NCBI GenBank assembly: GCA_017163975.1 | Contig: JAFFSR010000365.1 | Span: 1,178,001-1,242,000, forward strand | Direction of reading: 5' to 3' | DNA from: Anastatus disparis | Lineage: Eukaryota; Arthropoda; Insecta; Hymenoptera; Eupelmidae | Length of the DNA stretch: 64,000 nucleotides | In this document: piece by piece, positions 43,139-53,170 of the stretch | How the letters are laid out: each line of letters starts with the position of its first letter | Numbering within the stretch: the stretch's first letter is position 1 | Notes under the pieces: model-generated | The model's database searches: none | Seen by the model: the letters and a program-made list of their open reading frames with translations, nothing else | What the model was told of the DNA's origin: nothing | Program-made: the position numbers and the translations under genes

Positions 43139-44971
43139 TTATATAAACCTGCGGAGACCCGCGGTGATCCTCACCTTACACTTTCTTGTGATGAAGGAGA
43201 ACTCCTGTGGGTAGTTCAAGATCAACCTCTGGACAATGTCCAGGTCGAACTGCCTATTGTTCCTGTTGTTTTTACCCAAGGAGTTATGTATGGTGATCTC
43301 CTTCATCTTGTGCTCTCTCAGGGATGAGAGAGACACCTGGATCCCCACATGGTATTGCATCCTGAGCGAGTGCAGGCTAATGGTGTCCCCGAATCCTAAC
43401 GGTTCCGGGGGGGTGAGGTCCAGCAAGTTGAGTGTCCCCAAAACGAAACACCTCCGGAGGATCTCAGGCAAGCTCTGGACGACGAACAAATTGCCCTCCA
43501 GGTTAAGTTCTTCTAAGTCGAAATTGTCTCGCAACTCTGGCCTGTAGACAAAAGGAAGCTCCTCCGTTGGGAACTTGCTGTAAGAAAAATGAAAAACCTT
43601 CACCCTGCATTCACTGAAGAAGAACCGATCGAGTAATCTCCATATGTGCACTTCCTTATCGATGTTGTTACAGTCATGCACATATAACTCCCTGAGAGTG
43701 TCGTTATTGTTCAGGAACTCAAAAAGATGTTCGATCACCAGTGCTCTACACTCGACCAGGCGCAAGACAGTCAGGCCTTTAAGCGCGTCTTCGCTGAGCT
43801 CCTTCAACCTAACCATGTTGTTGGCATAGACGCTCAAACTTTCCATCCTCTGGAATTTCACCTCGAGAAGACCCGTGGCCGCTCCAAGGACGACGTTGCT
43901 CACGTTGAAGGCTTGGCTAACCCTCTCAAGCAGTTGTTCCGTCGCCTTAACGCCACGGAGGTCCAAACAATCCAGATGGGGTATTGTTCCATCTGCCCTC
44001 TTCTGTTTCTCCATGATCCCACTCAGGAACTCGACGAAGATGACCTCCAATGGTTTCTTTATGTGGATACTGGAGAAGTAAAACTCTCCAGCATCCTGCC
44101 AGGCATATCTCCATCCGCCAGCGCCACGGTATCTTTCGTTATCCGCGTCAAACTCCAGTGTGCCCAGGCGGTATCCGATCTCCCTGTGTCCCTCCAGAGC
44201 ATTAATAAGACCATACTTGTCCTCGTTACTTAAATTACCTAATATATTTGCCAATATGACCGGAAAACGGAGAGTCACAATCGGCGAACCAGGCGACCCT
44301 TTCGAGTCGTTGACTATCATTTCAGCCTTATTCTCACACGCAATTTCTTGGTGTGGTCTTACCCTTACATATTTGGTTCGCCTCTTGCTCCCCTCCGCGT
44401 TCCGTGTCTCATAAAAAATCCTATTCATCATCGCGCTGCCCTGGAAACTGACACATGAAGCGAACCTCCCGAAGGTGAGGATAGCCGATGCCTGGCCACC
44501 CCTGTTGCACACCTTCTTGATATCAAAATCCTTCTGACCCCTCTCCCGCAGCAATGTATCTACAGTCGTCTTCCTTGAGTTCTTGGGCAGGTTGAAAACA
44601 AAAAGCTCTTTGACTGGCTGGTCTTCGATAAATAGGGTGGGCACGCGGTATTCCACCCGTTCGTGCGCCACCATCATGTTGCGTTGGGCTGCCCTTCGTA
44701 GGGCGTTCTCGCGGGTTGTAAAATAACCCCGAAATTGCTCCTCGAACTCCTCAAAAGCAATCTCCGCCATCCTCATTTCATGCTTGAAAGCCATGTCAGT
44801 TGTTTGCGTAATACGGCGAGAGAGGTCCGTCTTGATTCTTGATACTTCTTCCATCGCTGCAGAACACAGGTACACTAACACTGAGAAAGGAAGCACACTA
44901 AAGTTTATTAGAAATAAGGTCACAGTGGTGTTCCTATAAAAGTGGAACGCAGTCCAGTAGGAACGAGCCAA
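43139..44971 (-). CDS. Envelope-position ORF: RRM-like plus leucine-rich-repeat protein
   Basis: A 610-codon ORF (or 571 from Met40 at 44854) between pol and the 3' LTR. Residues 16-38 are hydrophobic if the first ATG is used. A CTGCAG acceptor-like site (44862-44857), preceded by a pyrimidine-rich stretch, lies two bases before the ATG at 44854, so a spliced RNA could start there. Residues 40-110 are charged and helical. Residues 121-205 look like an RRM: KELFVFNLPK fits RNP2, with a weaker GGQASAILTF in the RNP1 place. Residues 330-560 hold leucine-rich segments (LDCLDLRG, LTVLRLVECR, TLRELYVHDC, DLEELNLEGN, LGTLNLLDL). No furin site, fusion peptide or C-terminal membrane anchor is seen, so it is not a typical envelope. 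RRM followed by LRR recalls the NXF mRNA-export family, but this is only an analogy. Confidence 0.75.
   Translation of the reverse strand: MARSYWTAFHFYRNTTVTLFLINFSVLPFSVLVYLCSAAMEEVSRIKTDLSRRITQTTDMAFKHEMRMAEIAFEEFEEQFRGYFTTRENALRRAAQRNMMVAHERVEYRVPTLFIEDQPVKELFVFNLPKNSRKTTVDTLLRERGQKDFDIKKVCNRGGQASAILTFGRFASCVSFQGSAMMNRIFYETRNAEGSKRRTKYVRVRPHQEIACENKAEMIVNDSKGSPGSPIVTLRFPVILANILGNLSNEDKYGLINALEGHREIGYRLGTLEFDADNERYRGAGGWRYAWQDAGEFYFSSIHIKKPLEVIFVEFLSGIMEKQKRADGTIPHLDCLDLRGVKATEQLLERVSQAFNVSNVVLGAATGLLEVKFQRMESLSVYANNMVRLKELSEDALKGLTVLRLVECRALVIEHLFEFLNNNDTLRELYVHDCNNIDKEVHIWRLLDRFFFSECRVKVFHFSYSKFPTEELPFVYRPELRDNFDLEELNLEGNLFVVQSLPEILRRCFVLGTLNLLDLTPPEPLGFGDTISLHSLRMQYHVGIQVSLSSLREHKMKEITIHNSLGKNNRNNRQFDLDIVQRLILNYPQEFSFITRKCKVRITAGLRRFI
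44930..44964 (-). promoter_or_regulatory. Conserved hairpin, copy 1 (upstream of the extra ORF)
   Basis: GTTCCTA (44930-44936) pairs with TAGGAAC (44958-44964), with an inner TGG/CCA stem and a TATAAAAG core on the plus strand. Related hairpins lie in the leader at 50955-50982 and 51070-51109. It overlaps the first codons of the extra ORF if the ATG at 44971 is used. Confidence 0.5.
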
Positions 44972-45095
44972 AGCTACCTAAATAAAAAGAAAAGAAAAGA
45001 AAAAAAATTATTTATACACATAATAAACAACAAATGTACATAAAAAACATAATAAATTAAAATAATACATTCAGTGTAACATCCTTACTCATATT

Positions 45096-48000
45096 TCAAT
45101 CATTCTTTACTTTCTTACGATACTTAAAACTATTTACAAAAGCGGGCGGAGCATGGTTCCCTACGTTAACGCTAACGTCAAACCTAACTGTTTTTTTAAT
45201 AGCGGTTTCTTTACAATCTCTTTTAAGGACGCTATCGGTTCTTTTTCTCCTTTTTAAGATGTTAGGCACAAATCTTTCCTTTTTACACTTTTTCCTTTCC
45301 TCTTTATGCCTTTGGGGAACCGTACTTGCATCTTCAATGCTCCTGCCTTCGTCATTCTGTACAATATTGGCAGTATCCGGCTGACTGACCATTGTCAGTT
45401 GATCGTAATCTTGCTGGCCAACTTCAGCTGGGTTTGCCTCGTCTACTGGACCAATCTCGTCAGAGACTTCCTCTAACCGCTCTTCGACGGCACTCCGCGC
45501 ATCTTCTGCGTTACGGTGGACTTCCACCTCAACCGACGTTTGATTGTGTACAGAGGTTTGCGAGGTGTTGTTGGTTTGTGACGATGGCGTGGGTGGTTGC
45601 TCTTCGTCTGGGGCATCTTCCTGCACTCGTTGTTCGACTGGTGTAAGCTGTTCCTCACTTCTCAGGAAGAAAGCTGGTTTTAATCTATCAGCCGTTACCA
45701 CCACATTCCTGCCGTTTTTCTCGATTGTATAGTTTCTACCACCGTCATGCCTCGCTATAACCTTATGCGGTCCCGTATATGGATGCGTAAGTGGCGGTTT
45801 AACCGCCTTCACCCTTTCGAAAACGTGGGTGCAGTGACTCAATTCTTTAAAAACAAAAGGTTTTATTGCACAGTTGTGCGTGGCAGGCACTGGCTTAATT
45901 TGCCTTATGTAATCTTTGAATTCAACAAGGAATTCGCCTGCATCATGCGCATTGATCTCTCGAAATTCACAGAGATCACCTGGTACAGTCAGCGTCGTAC
46001 CGTATAAAAATTCGGCTGGGCTTGCCCCCGTATCCAGTCTCAAGCGCGTGCGCAGACCAAGCATTACGGTAGGCAAGACCCTGGTCCATTCAGCGGTCTC
46101 TGTGTGGCACATGATTGCGGCTTTAAGAACACGGTGCCATCTCTCGACAATACCGTTGGAGGCTGGATGATATGGTGTCGTCCTGACCTTCTTACACCCG
46201 ATATAATTTAACAGCTGTTTGAACAACTGCGCCTCAAATTGCCTCCCTTGATCGCTTGTAATAATCACCGGTGCACCAAATCTCGCCACCCAATTATCAT
46301 AAAAAGCGCGTGCAACTGTGGGAGCGGATACATCTTGCAGCGGAACTGCCTCTGGCCACCTTGAAAATCTATCTATCATTGATAGGATGTATCTGTACCC
46401 TTCACATGATGGAAGTGGGTCCACGAGATCCACATGAACGTGGGTGAAACGAGCATCTGGCTCGGCGAATTTCGATGGTAAAAATTTATTCTCGCGAGAG
46501 ATTTTCGATTTTTGGCAATTAATACATGCCTTGCACCATGCAGCTATCTCCTGGTTCATCTTGGGCCATACATATTGCTGTCTAATCAGCTTAGCTGTTA
46601 CTTTGCCCGACGGATGCGAGTTTTGATTGTGAAACAGGTTAATAATATCCTGTCTTAATTCTTTAGGGACGTAAGGGCGGAAAACCTGATCTAATAATTC
46701 TACGTACACGAAAGTCTTACCGGCTCCCCATTGCAGCTTGATTAATTTAAGGGGATGACTGGGGTTATCTAAAATCGCCGTTAATTCCTCATCCTCTAGC
46801 TGCTTTTCTGCTAGCTCCTCTAAAGAAAAAAACGTAGGAAATCTTACGTCCTCGATCCTTGATAAGGAATCTGCTACTGCATTATCCTGTCCAGGAAGAT
46901 AGCATATTTCCGTATTAAATTCTGCTATATACGATATCCTTCTATCACGAATTGCTGGGCAATCTTCTACGTTCTGCGCAAGTGCGTAAATGAGCGGCTT
47001 ATGATCGGTATAAATTTCAAACTCCCGACCCTCAAGATAGTATCTAAAATATTTAAGCGCTTCATAAATAGCTGACAATTCTTTGTCTAAAACACAATAA
47101 TTTCTTTGCGCAGGCGTGAATTTCTTAGAAAAAAATGCTAATGGTTGCCACGAGTCACCTACTAATTGCTCCAACGACGCGCCCATCGCGAAGTTCGAAG
47201 CGTCCGTTACGACTCTAACTTCCGCGTTTTCTGCTGGGAACGCCAAATAAGCTACCTCTGCTAATTCTTTTTTAGTTTTTTCGAAAGCGTCTTTGGCTTC
47301 TTTTGTCCATACTACAGGACGTTTATCTTTTTTCTTAATATCACTAATTAATACATTTAAATGGCGCTGCGTTTCAGCTGCATGCGGTAAGCATTTTCTA
47401 TAAAAGTTAATCATACCTAAATATCTACGCATATCATCTTTAGTTTCTGGCTTAGGGAATTCTACTATAGCTTTAACTTTACTTGGGTCCGGGCGGAATC
47501 CTTCTCTGCTTACCTGGTGTCCAAGGAATATTAACTCCGACACGCCGAACTTGCATTTATCCACGTTCAAACGTAAGTGAAACTTGGCGAGCCGTTCAAA
47601 TACAATTTTAAGGTGCTCCTCTGGCGATGAAGATGCAACGAGAATATCATCCACCAACGCGAATGCAAAGTCTAAATCTCCCAGGGCTAGATTGACGTAC
47701 CGCTGGAAGGTTTGAGCGGCATTTCTGAACCCGAACGTCATTACAAGATACTCAAAGAGACCGAAAGGCGTGACAACCGCAGTTTTGGGTATGTCTTCCG
47801 GAAAAATTGGTATTTGCAAGAACGCTTGTTCGAGGTCCAGAGCAGAGAATATACTTTTGTCGTGTAAGTTACTCGTAAAATCGTATAAATGCGGCAAGGG
47901 ATACCTGTCAGGAACCGTAACGTTATTTAGTTTACGATAATCACCGCAAATATGCCAGCTTCCGTCCTTCTTGGGTATCATATGGATGGGTGTAGCCCAC

Positions 48001-48630
48001 GGACTTTTCGAAGGTCTACAAATACCCTCCTCGACCCATTTTTCGAACGCCTTCTTGGCGGCTCTGAGCTTCTCTGGTGGAAGTCTACGTGGCCTTTGTG
48101 CGATGGGGGGTCCCGTTGTTTTAATGTAGTGGTATACGCCCCTATGTTTTGCCGGCAAGGGATCTTCTATACCAACTATTGAAGGATACTGGCTCAACAA
48201 CTTCGCGTATTTATTACCCGGGTCAACGATCGATATTTGAACTAATGCGGCGGTTTTGTTGAATCCTTTGACGGACTCTTGCGTCTCACCATCCACCAGT
48301 CTTCTTCTCGTAAGATCTGGTAGTAGATGGTATTGTTTCAGCATATCTCCGCTTAAAATCGCGTATGGCACATCTGCCACGATAAATGTCCACCCGAATC
48401 GTTTATTTTTAAAACCTAGGTCTAATTGCATATGGATTGTACCGTATGTGCTTATTCGCGTGTTATTAGCGGCATATAATTGGAACTTGACAGGTTGCTC
48501 GCGTTGACCTTCGCTTTTTGGAACAAGCGAAACTTCTGCGCCCGAATCAATTAGAAATGTTTTACCCGAGACTTTATCTTTAATATGGAGACGTATTGAC
48601 TCGATACCAGACGCGCACGCCTCATCTACG
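45096..48630 (-). CDS. pol: Pol polyprotein: protease, RT, RNase H, integrase
   Basis: The formal first Met is at 48431, but the frame is open upstream to at least 48630, where it overlaps the end of gag by a few codons in the -1 frame. That part holds the protease site LIDSGAEVSLVP (near 48545). RT follows with RPSKSPWATPIHMIPKKDG, FSALDLEQAFLQIPI and the catalytic box ALVDDILVA (about 47643-47660). RNase H shows VVTDASNFAMG, LDKELSAIYEALKYF, YTDHKPL and AVADSLSR. Integrase has the HHCC finger (FHNQNSHPSG, CKACINCQKSK), the D-D-E residues (HVDLVDPLP, ITSDQGRQF, SNGIVERWH) and a GPY-type end (YTGPHKVIARHDGGRNY). A charged 150-residue tail follows. No stop or shift was found, so the enzyme set may be functional. 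Confidence 0.93.
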
Positions 48631-49441
48631 CGTCGGTTTGGGGGTTTAAAGACTTGATAACGTCTTCTCTCCTATTCGGACTTCTCGCGCTATTAGTCGG
48701 TCTAAAACTATTACTTCTTCTGAAATTTTTATTTTTTACGTCCGAATTTTTCCACGCACAGGGTTTTATGCATCTATAAGCCTTATTTCCGTATTTAGCA
48801 TGATATTTACAAAACTTATTCGCGGATCTACTTCTATTTCTATCTTTATTATCGCGACTACGAGATCTTGTTCGTCTCTCACTGGCATAGTCGCGTTTTT
48901 TATTTAATTGATCTTGCACGACTGCTTCTATTCTCGCTATTTCATCCGCGTTATCTTTACTTTTTTCGACCGCGTTTATCTCCTTTTTACTTTCGCGCAG
49001 ATTTTTATATACTTCATCCGCGTGTCTAACGAGTGTCGCTTCATCCGCATCTGCACCGTATCCTGCCATATAATATTTAATACTAGGGATGAGGTTATGC
49101 CTCCATGCCTCGAGGACCATCTGCCGAGGGGTCCGTCCTCTTGCTATATTCAGCATCTCGTTTAGGAACATCGAGGGTTTTTTATCGCCCATTTTATACC
49201 CAGCAAAAAGGATTTTAGATTCACTTTCGGCGGATCTTCCGTATTTTTCTAGCAAGTGACTTTTTAATCCTTCGTATCTTTGTCCCGGCAGCAATAATTT
49301 AGTAATCTCGGCCGCCTCATAAATTACGCTTTTATCGAGATTAGTTATCAACGCGTAAAATTTTGCGTTATCGTCCATCGGCCTAGGAAAGTTAATCTGG
49401 CTCTCGAAAATGCTAAACCACGTATCCGGTCGTGCTGCCAA
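48626..49441 (-). CDS. gag: Gag, capsid and zinc-finger part
   Basis: Starts in capsid-like sequence: ARPDTWFSIFESQINFPRPM, then DDNAKFYALITNL, LLEKYGRSAESE and LNIARGRTPRQMV. The C-terminal part is Arg/Ser-rich, then has a CX2HX9CX3C finger (CKYHAKYGNKAYRCIKPC). That finger type and the capsid pattern are seen in CsRn1-like Gypsy elements. The Met at 49441 is not the natural start: the N-terminal part of Gag lies in the overlapping frame upstream (49348-50049), one base out of register. The stop overlaps the start of pol, which is in the -1 frame. Confidence 0.88.
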   Translation of the reverse strand: MAARPDTWFSIFESQINFPRPMDDNAKFYALITNLDKSVIYEAAEITKLLLPGQRYEGLKSHLLEKYGRSAESESKILFAGYKMGDKKPSMFLNEMLNIARGRTPRQMVLEAWRHNLIPSIKYYMAGYGADADEATLVRHADEVYKNLRESKKEINAVEKSKDNADEIARIEAVVQDQLNKKRDYASERRTRSRSRDNKDRNRSRSANKFCKYHAKYGNKAYRCIKPCAWKNSDVKNKNFRRSNSFRPTNSARSPNRREDVIKSLNPQTDA

Positions 49442-50049
49442 AATGGCAAGTTAACATTTCGCGTACCGTAATGGTAACTGCCGCCCCCTACGCCCGGTGT
49501 AGGTATGGGAACTTCTTGATTAGTATTTGCGGCGTCGATACGTCTTTGATTTTCTAGCGTCGGTATGGGGCCTACTGGTGGTACATTGCCTCCTGTCGGT
49601 ATATTACCGACCGCGTTATTATTACCGACCATAGCTACTGGTTTACCTACACTCGCTTTCAATGCATCGATCTCTTCACGCATTTTTTCTACTAATTTGT
49701 CGCGTTCTTCTAGCTTCCCGAGCCAAACTTTATAATCTTCTGTATATTTATCGCGTAACTGATGCATTCGCTCGCGGTGTGTTCTCTCTTGGGCTTTTAC
49801 AAACTCCTCGAACCTATTTCCTATTGGTGCTTTATGTGCACCTTTTTCCGCGATGCCCCCGGCAGCCTCCAGCGGACTACTTTGCGGATTTTTTAACCCT
49901 ATTCTTCGACTATCTACTTGTTCTTTAAATTTATCGTAAGAATTCGGTGTCTGTTGAAGGTCTAAATTATCATTTATAACCTTATTCACCCTAGCAATTT
50001 CCGTGATATTAAACGCGCTGTCATTGTCAACTTCCATGTTAATACTCAT
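49348..50049 (-). pseudogene. Gag N-terminal part, out of frame with the capsid part
   Basis: Starts at ATG 50049 (MSINMEVDNDSAFNI). It has a long charged helical region (about residues 70-135, for example HRERMHQLRDKYTEDYKV), a Gly/Pro/Asn-rich linker, and then NVNLPFW, the family's entry into the capsid. Directly after this Trp the frame should turn into the capsid part but is off by one base (near 49440-49450). It then runs on for about 28 meaningless residues to its stop at 49348. A one-base loss in a G pair is the simplest cause. Confidence 0.82.
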
Positions 50050-50954
50050 TTTGCGCGTGTTAATAATTAAAAAAGGAAAAATATACGTTAATTAAGATAC
50101 GCAATGCGCTCCAAAAACGGTCTGTCTAAAATAATTGATCGGTCCAATAATAATTAACTAAATACACAATAGCAGTACGAGCGGTTAAAATAATAATTCA
50201 CGCTACACGACTTTAATAAATTAAACAATATAACAAAAATTATATACAATATGAAAAAAAATATTACATAAATTATTTACAATTTGAAAACAATTTATGA
50301 CATAATAAATTAATACGACACGAATTTACATAAATTATATACAATTGAATAAATAAATGAATAAACAACGATACACGAATAAATAAATTAATAACAACAC
50401 GAATAAATAAATTATCACGACACGCTCGCATTTACAACTGAATATTTATTACAATAAATAATCTAGAATACGAATAATATTATAAAATAAAATAATTCTA
50501 TCCCCCGGTACAAAATTCTCGCTTTGTTTACGAGATAACTTTGGATCTAAACGCGCCTTGTTTATGTTACTCGACTAACTACTATGCTTTTCAAAACATA
50601 AAAGGTCGCGTTCTAACGGCTTTTTGTCACCTATCAACCTTGAACGGTCACCTCGAGCTCGTTCGAATATTCTAGAATTTTCGATTTTAATATTAAAATT
50701 TACCTCGCGAATTTTCTTTGTTCTTGAAATTTTTCGCGAATTTTCTCTCTCCTCGATACACTCACATCAATTTTTCTCATTTACTTATATTTTGCACTTG
50801 TAATATTTCGTGCGTGCAATGACTTACAATTTTTTACATTTTCTTCCCTACTTATTATTTATTAATAAGTGGAAAATAGGATATTGATTGCTATTAATTT
50901 TGATATTTTAAGAATAAATATCTTGTTTGGCCAAGTAAACCCTAGTAGCTTGTA

Positions 50955-51109
50955 CCTATAAAAGAGGCGAAAAGCCAGTAGGCACAGAACTCCAGGACGT
51001 CCTTAGCTGCGCAAGATAACATATATGCATTAATTCGCTGCTCTGATAGACTCAGACGCCCCAGAAGCACGTACCTATAAAAGAGGCAAAAAGCCAGTAG
51101 GAAACGTAC
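50955..51109 (-). promoter_or_regulatory. Conserved hairpins, copies 2 and 3 (leader)
   Basis: Two hairpins of the form CCTATAAAAGAGGC(5 nt)GCCAGTAGG. CCTA pairs with TAGG and GGC with GCC. The copy at 51070 has an additional outer GTAC/GTAC pairing. Both resemble the hairpin before the extra ORF at 44930-44964. Confidence 0.5.
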
Positions 51110-51179
51110 CCCAAGACTCTTTGTCGCACAACAGCATTGAATATTTAAGAAAAAAACTAAATATTTTATGCTTTCCACT

Positions 51180-51229
<50 letters not shown>

Positions 51230-51786
51230 TTTATATGTGTATCAATTAAATGAGAAAAGAGAAAAAACTCTACGAACTGACCGCTAAGGTGAATTTTACT
51301 TCAACTTATTATAATATATTTTACGCTTATTTCGCGTTTACCATGCTCCGCCCGCACACGCAATACAATTTTTACGTAGAACGTGCGCGCAGTACTTATG
51401 TCGCACTTGCTTTCGGAGCTGTGTACAATTCTCTCTTATGACACCTGTACGCGACTTAATTGCACGTTACAGGGTATCATATACTCTATGTATTCTAAAC
51501 TTTCTGTGCACTGTACGCGACTTAAAATGCGCCTGACAGTACACAGAGTTCAAGACTATTTGCAACTTATGCAGAAGAAAAGATTGATGCTTTTCTCTGC
51601 GCCGCTAAATAGCTTCCTTTTCTTTAAAAAGAAAATAAAATAACCTCGTTTTATCACCTTTGATATTTCCAAAAGGGGCAGCGTGCTGCTTCTCTTTCTC
51701 TCTTTACCCTGCCGGTCGGTGGCGATGATGCTCGATGAGAGATGGTGCCTCACGACGCGGCTTGAATCCTGTAGAACGTGTCCTGA

Positions 51787-51804
51787 AGACTCGGTGTCAC
51801 CAAT
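51787..51804 (-). promoter_or_regulatory. Primer binding site, tRNA-Trp type
   Basis: On the minus strand TTGGTGACACCGAGTC follows the 5' LTR after one or two bases. TGGTGAC(C)CCGA is the sequence used with tRNA-Trp by CsRn1-like elements; here one base differs. Confidence 0.65.
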
Positions 51805-52057
51805 TGTGGGGCCTGGGACTCCAACCAAAAGCCACACAGTATAGATGAGAGAAGGTAGAGGTTTTGAGGTTAAGTCGAATGAATACACGAGAGATATGGT
51901 TAAGCGTTATATTTGCTGAAGCCAGGGATACAGTCGGTAGTCAAGTGAGAGAGCTGACGCTCTCATGCTAACTTGTTAACTTGTCTTTAGGGAGTAGGGT
52001 CGTTCATACAGTACATGATTGGTTACTCACACTCCTTCACACGTATACATCCCCACA
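51805..52057 (-). repeat. 5' LTR of the minus-strand Gypsy element
   Basis: 253 bp, the same length as the 3' LTR, ends TGTGGGG...CCCCACA. The few differences from the other LTR cluster around 51955-51985. Confidence 0.95.
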
Positions 52058-52179
52058 ATATCATAAAGATACAATTTTAAAAATTTCAAAAAGCAAGCTA
52101 AATTATTAACACATTTATCATTCTCATTAAAATTATTAACGGCCGGCCGGAGTAGAACCTGATACCGACCGGATAACAA

Positions 52180-52492
52180 TGGAGTTGTTTGTTATTTACT
52201 CAAGTATCAATCGGTGTATCTTTAATTTAAAGGTCGAGCGCAATAGATATTATTATTATGAACATCAATGCATAAGAAAAACAAAATCTACCGCTTTATT
52301 TTTGAGAAAAGTAAGTAACGCCAAAGTAAAAGTTTGTGTTTATAATATTTTCGCGTTACTTACTTTTCTCAAAAACAAAGCGATAGATTTTTTTATTCAT
52401 GTGCATTAATATTTGTAATAATAATATCTATTGCGCTTAACCTTTAATTTGCAGATACACAAATTAATACTTGAGTAAATAACAAAAATCTC
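52180..52492. repeat. Fold-back (hairpin) repeat
   Basis: Arms 52181-52330 and about 52345-52490. GTTATTTACTCAAGTAT (52191) faces ATACTTGAGTAAATAAC near 52473, and GAGAAAAGTAAGTAACGC (52305) faces GCGTTACTTACTTTTCTC (52353-52370). The spacer is about 20 bases. No coding capacity; a GGCCGGCCGG string lies just outside at 52140. Confidence 0.8.
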
Positions 52493-52782
52493 AATTAGAC
52501 AAGGACAGCGAATCCGACCTGAAAAAAAAGGAACAATTAATTGAGAAGTAAAAGCATTATCATGAATAAGTAAAAGTAACATCTTTCATATCCTACCAAT
52601 GAAGTAATTCCTGTACTGATAGTTGCTTATATGCTTTATATCCCAGGTATAATGTGGTATTAACAGTGTATTAGAAGAAATTTTAAATAATTTAAAAATG
52701 AAACGTAGTACAACTATTATTACACTAAAAATATTAACAAACAAAGAAAATCAGAACTAGAACAAACTGCCGAAAATTATCA

Positions 52783-53170
52783 ACTCTGCCTCTCTGTTAC
52801 TCTGTCTCATTGTCATTTTTTCTCTGTCTCGCTGTTTCTATGTCTCTGTCACTCTCTCTTTGTCTCTGTCTCTCTGCCTCTGTCTCATAATCTCTGTCTC
52901 TCTGTCTCGCAATTTGTATCAATCTTACTATCTCAGTTTCTCTGTCTCATTGTTTCTGTCTCTCTGACGCTGTCTTACTGTCATTGTCTCATTATCTCTC
53001 TGTCTCCGCCTGTGTCTCACTTTTCCAGTCTCTCTGTCTTCTTCACTGTCTGAACGGGTTATATCCCATGATCTTAAATAAATAGAATCAATTAATCAAT
53101 AAATCTGTCTCTCCATCTCAGTGTCACTGTCTTTCTATTTAACTATTTCTTTCTCTCTGTTTCAATGTCA
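52783..53170. repeat. CT-rich minisatellite (TCTCTGTCTC-like)
   Basis: About 390 bp of degenerate TCTCTGTCTC units with ACTGTCTCATTGT-like variants, strongly pyrimidine-rich on the plus strand. It is interrupted near 53045-53105 by unrelated A/T sequence. Confidence 0.9.

Larger units (their letters stand above)
50050..51804 (-). other. Leader of the minus-strand Gypsy element
   Basis: About 1.75 kb between the 5' LTR and gag, unusually long. It contains a TA microsatellite (51181-51222), two copies of a conserved hairpin (50955-50982 and 51070-51109) and a possible splice donor (CAGG|GTAAAG on the minus strand, about 51705-51715) that could be used for the extra ORF. The small ORFs in it are chance. 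Confidence 0.6.
41719..52057 (-). mobile_element. Ty3/Gypsy retrotransposon, CsRn1-like, young, minus strand
   Basis: A 10.34 kb element with 253 bp LTRs (about seven mismatches by eye), flanked by ATAT (41715-41718 and 52058-52061). On the minus strand the order is 5' LTR, tRNA-Trp-type primer site, a long leader, gag, pol, an extra ORF in the envelope position, a hairpin-rich 3' region, a purine tract and the 3' LTR. The CX2HX9CX3C Gag finger and TGGTGAC-type primer site are features of the CsRn1 clade as I know it. Pol is open throughout; the only clear lesion is a one-base shift in gag (near 49440). Base composition is much less AT-rich than the surroundings. Confidence 0.93.

Noticed and set aside
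43097..48507. Plus-strand ORFs across the minus-strand Gypsy pol and extra ORF
   Set aside because: They are antisense shadows of longer, domain-bearing minus-strand frames and show no domain of their own.
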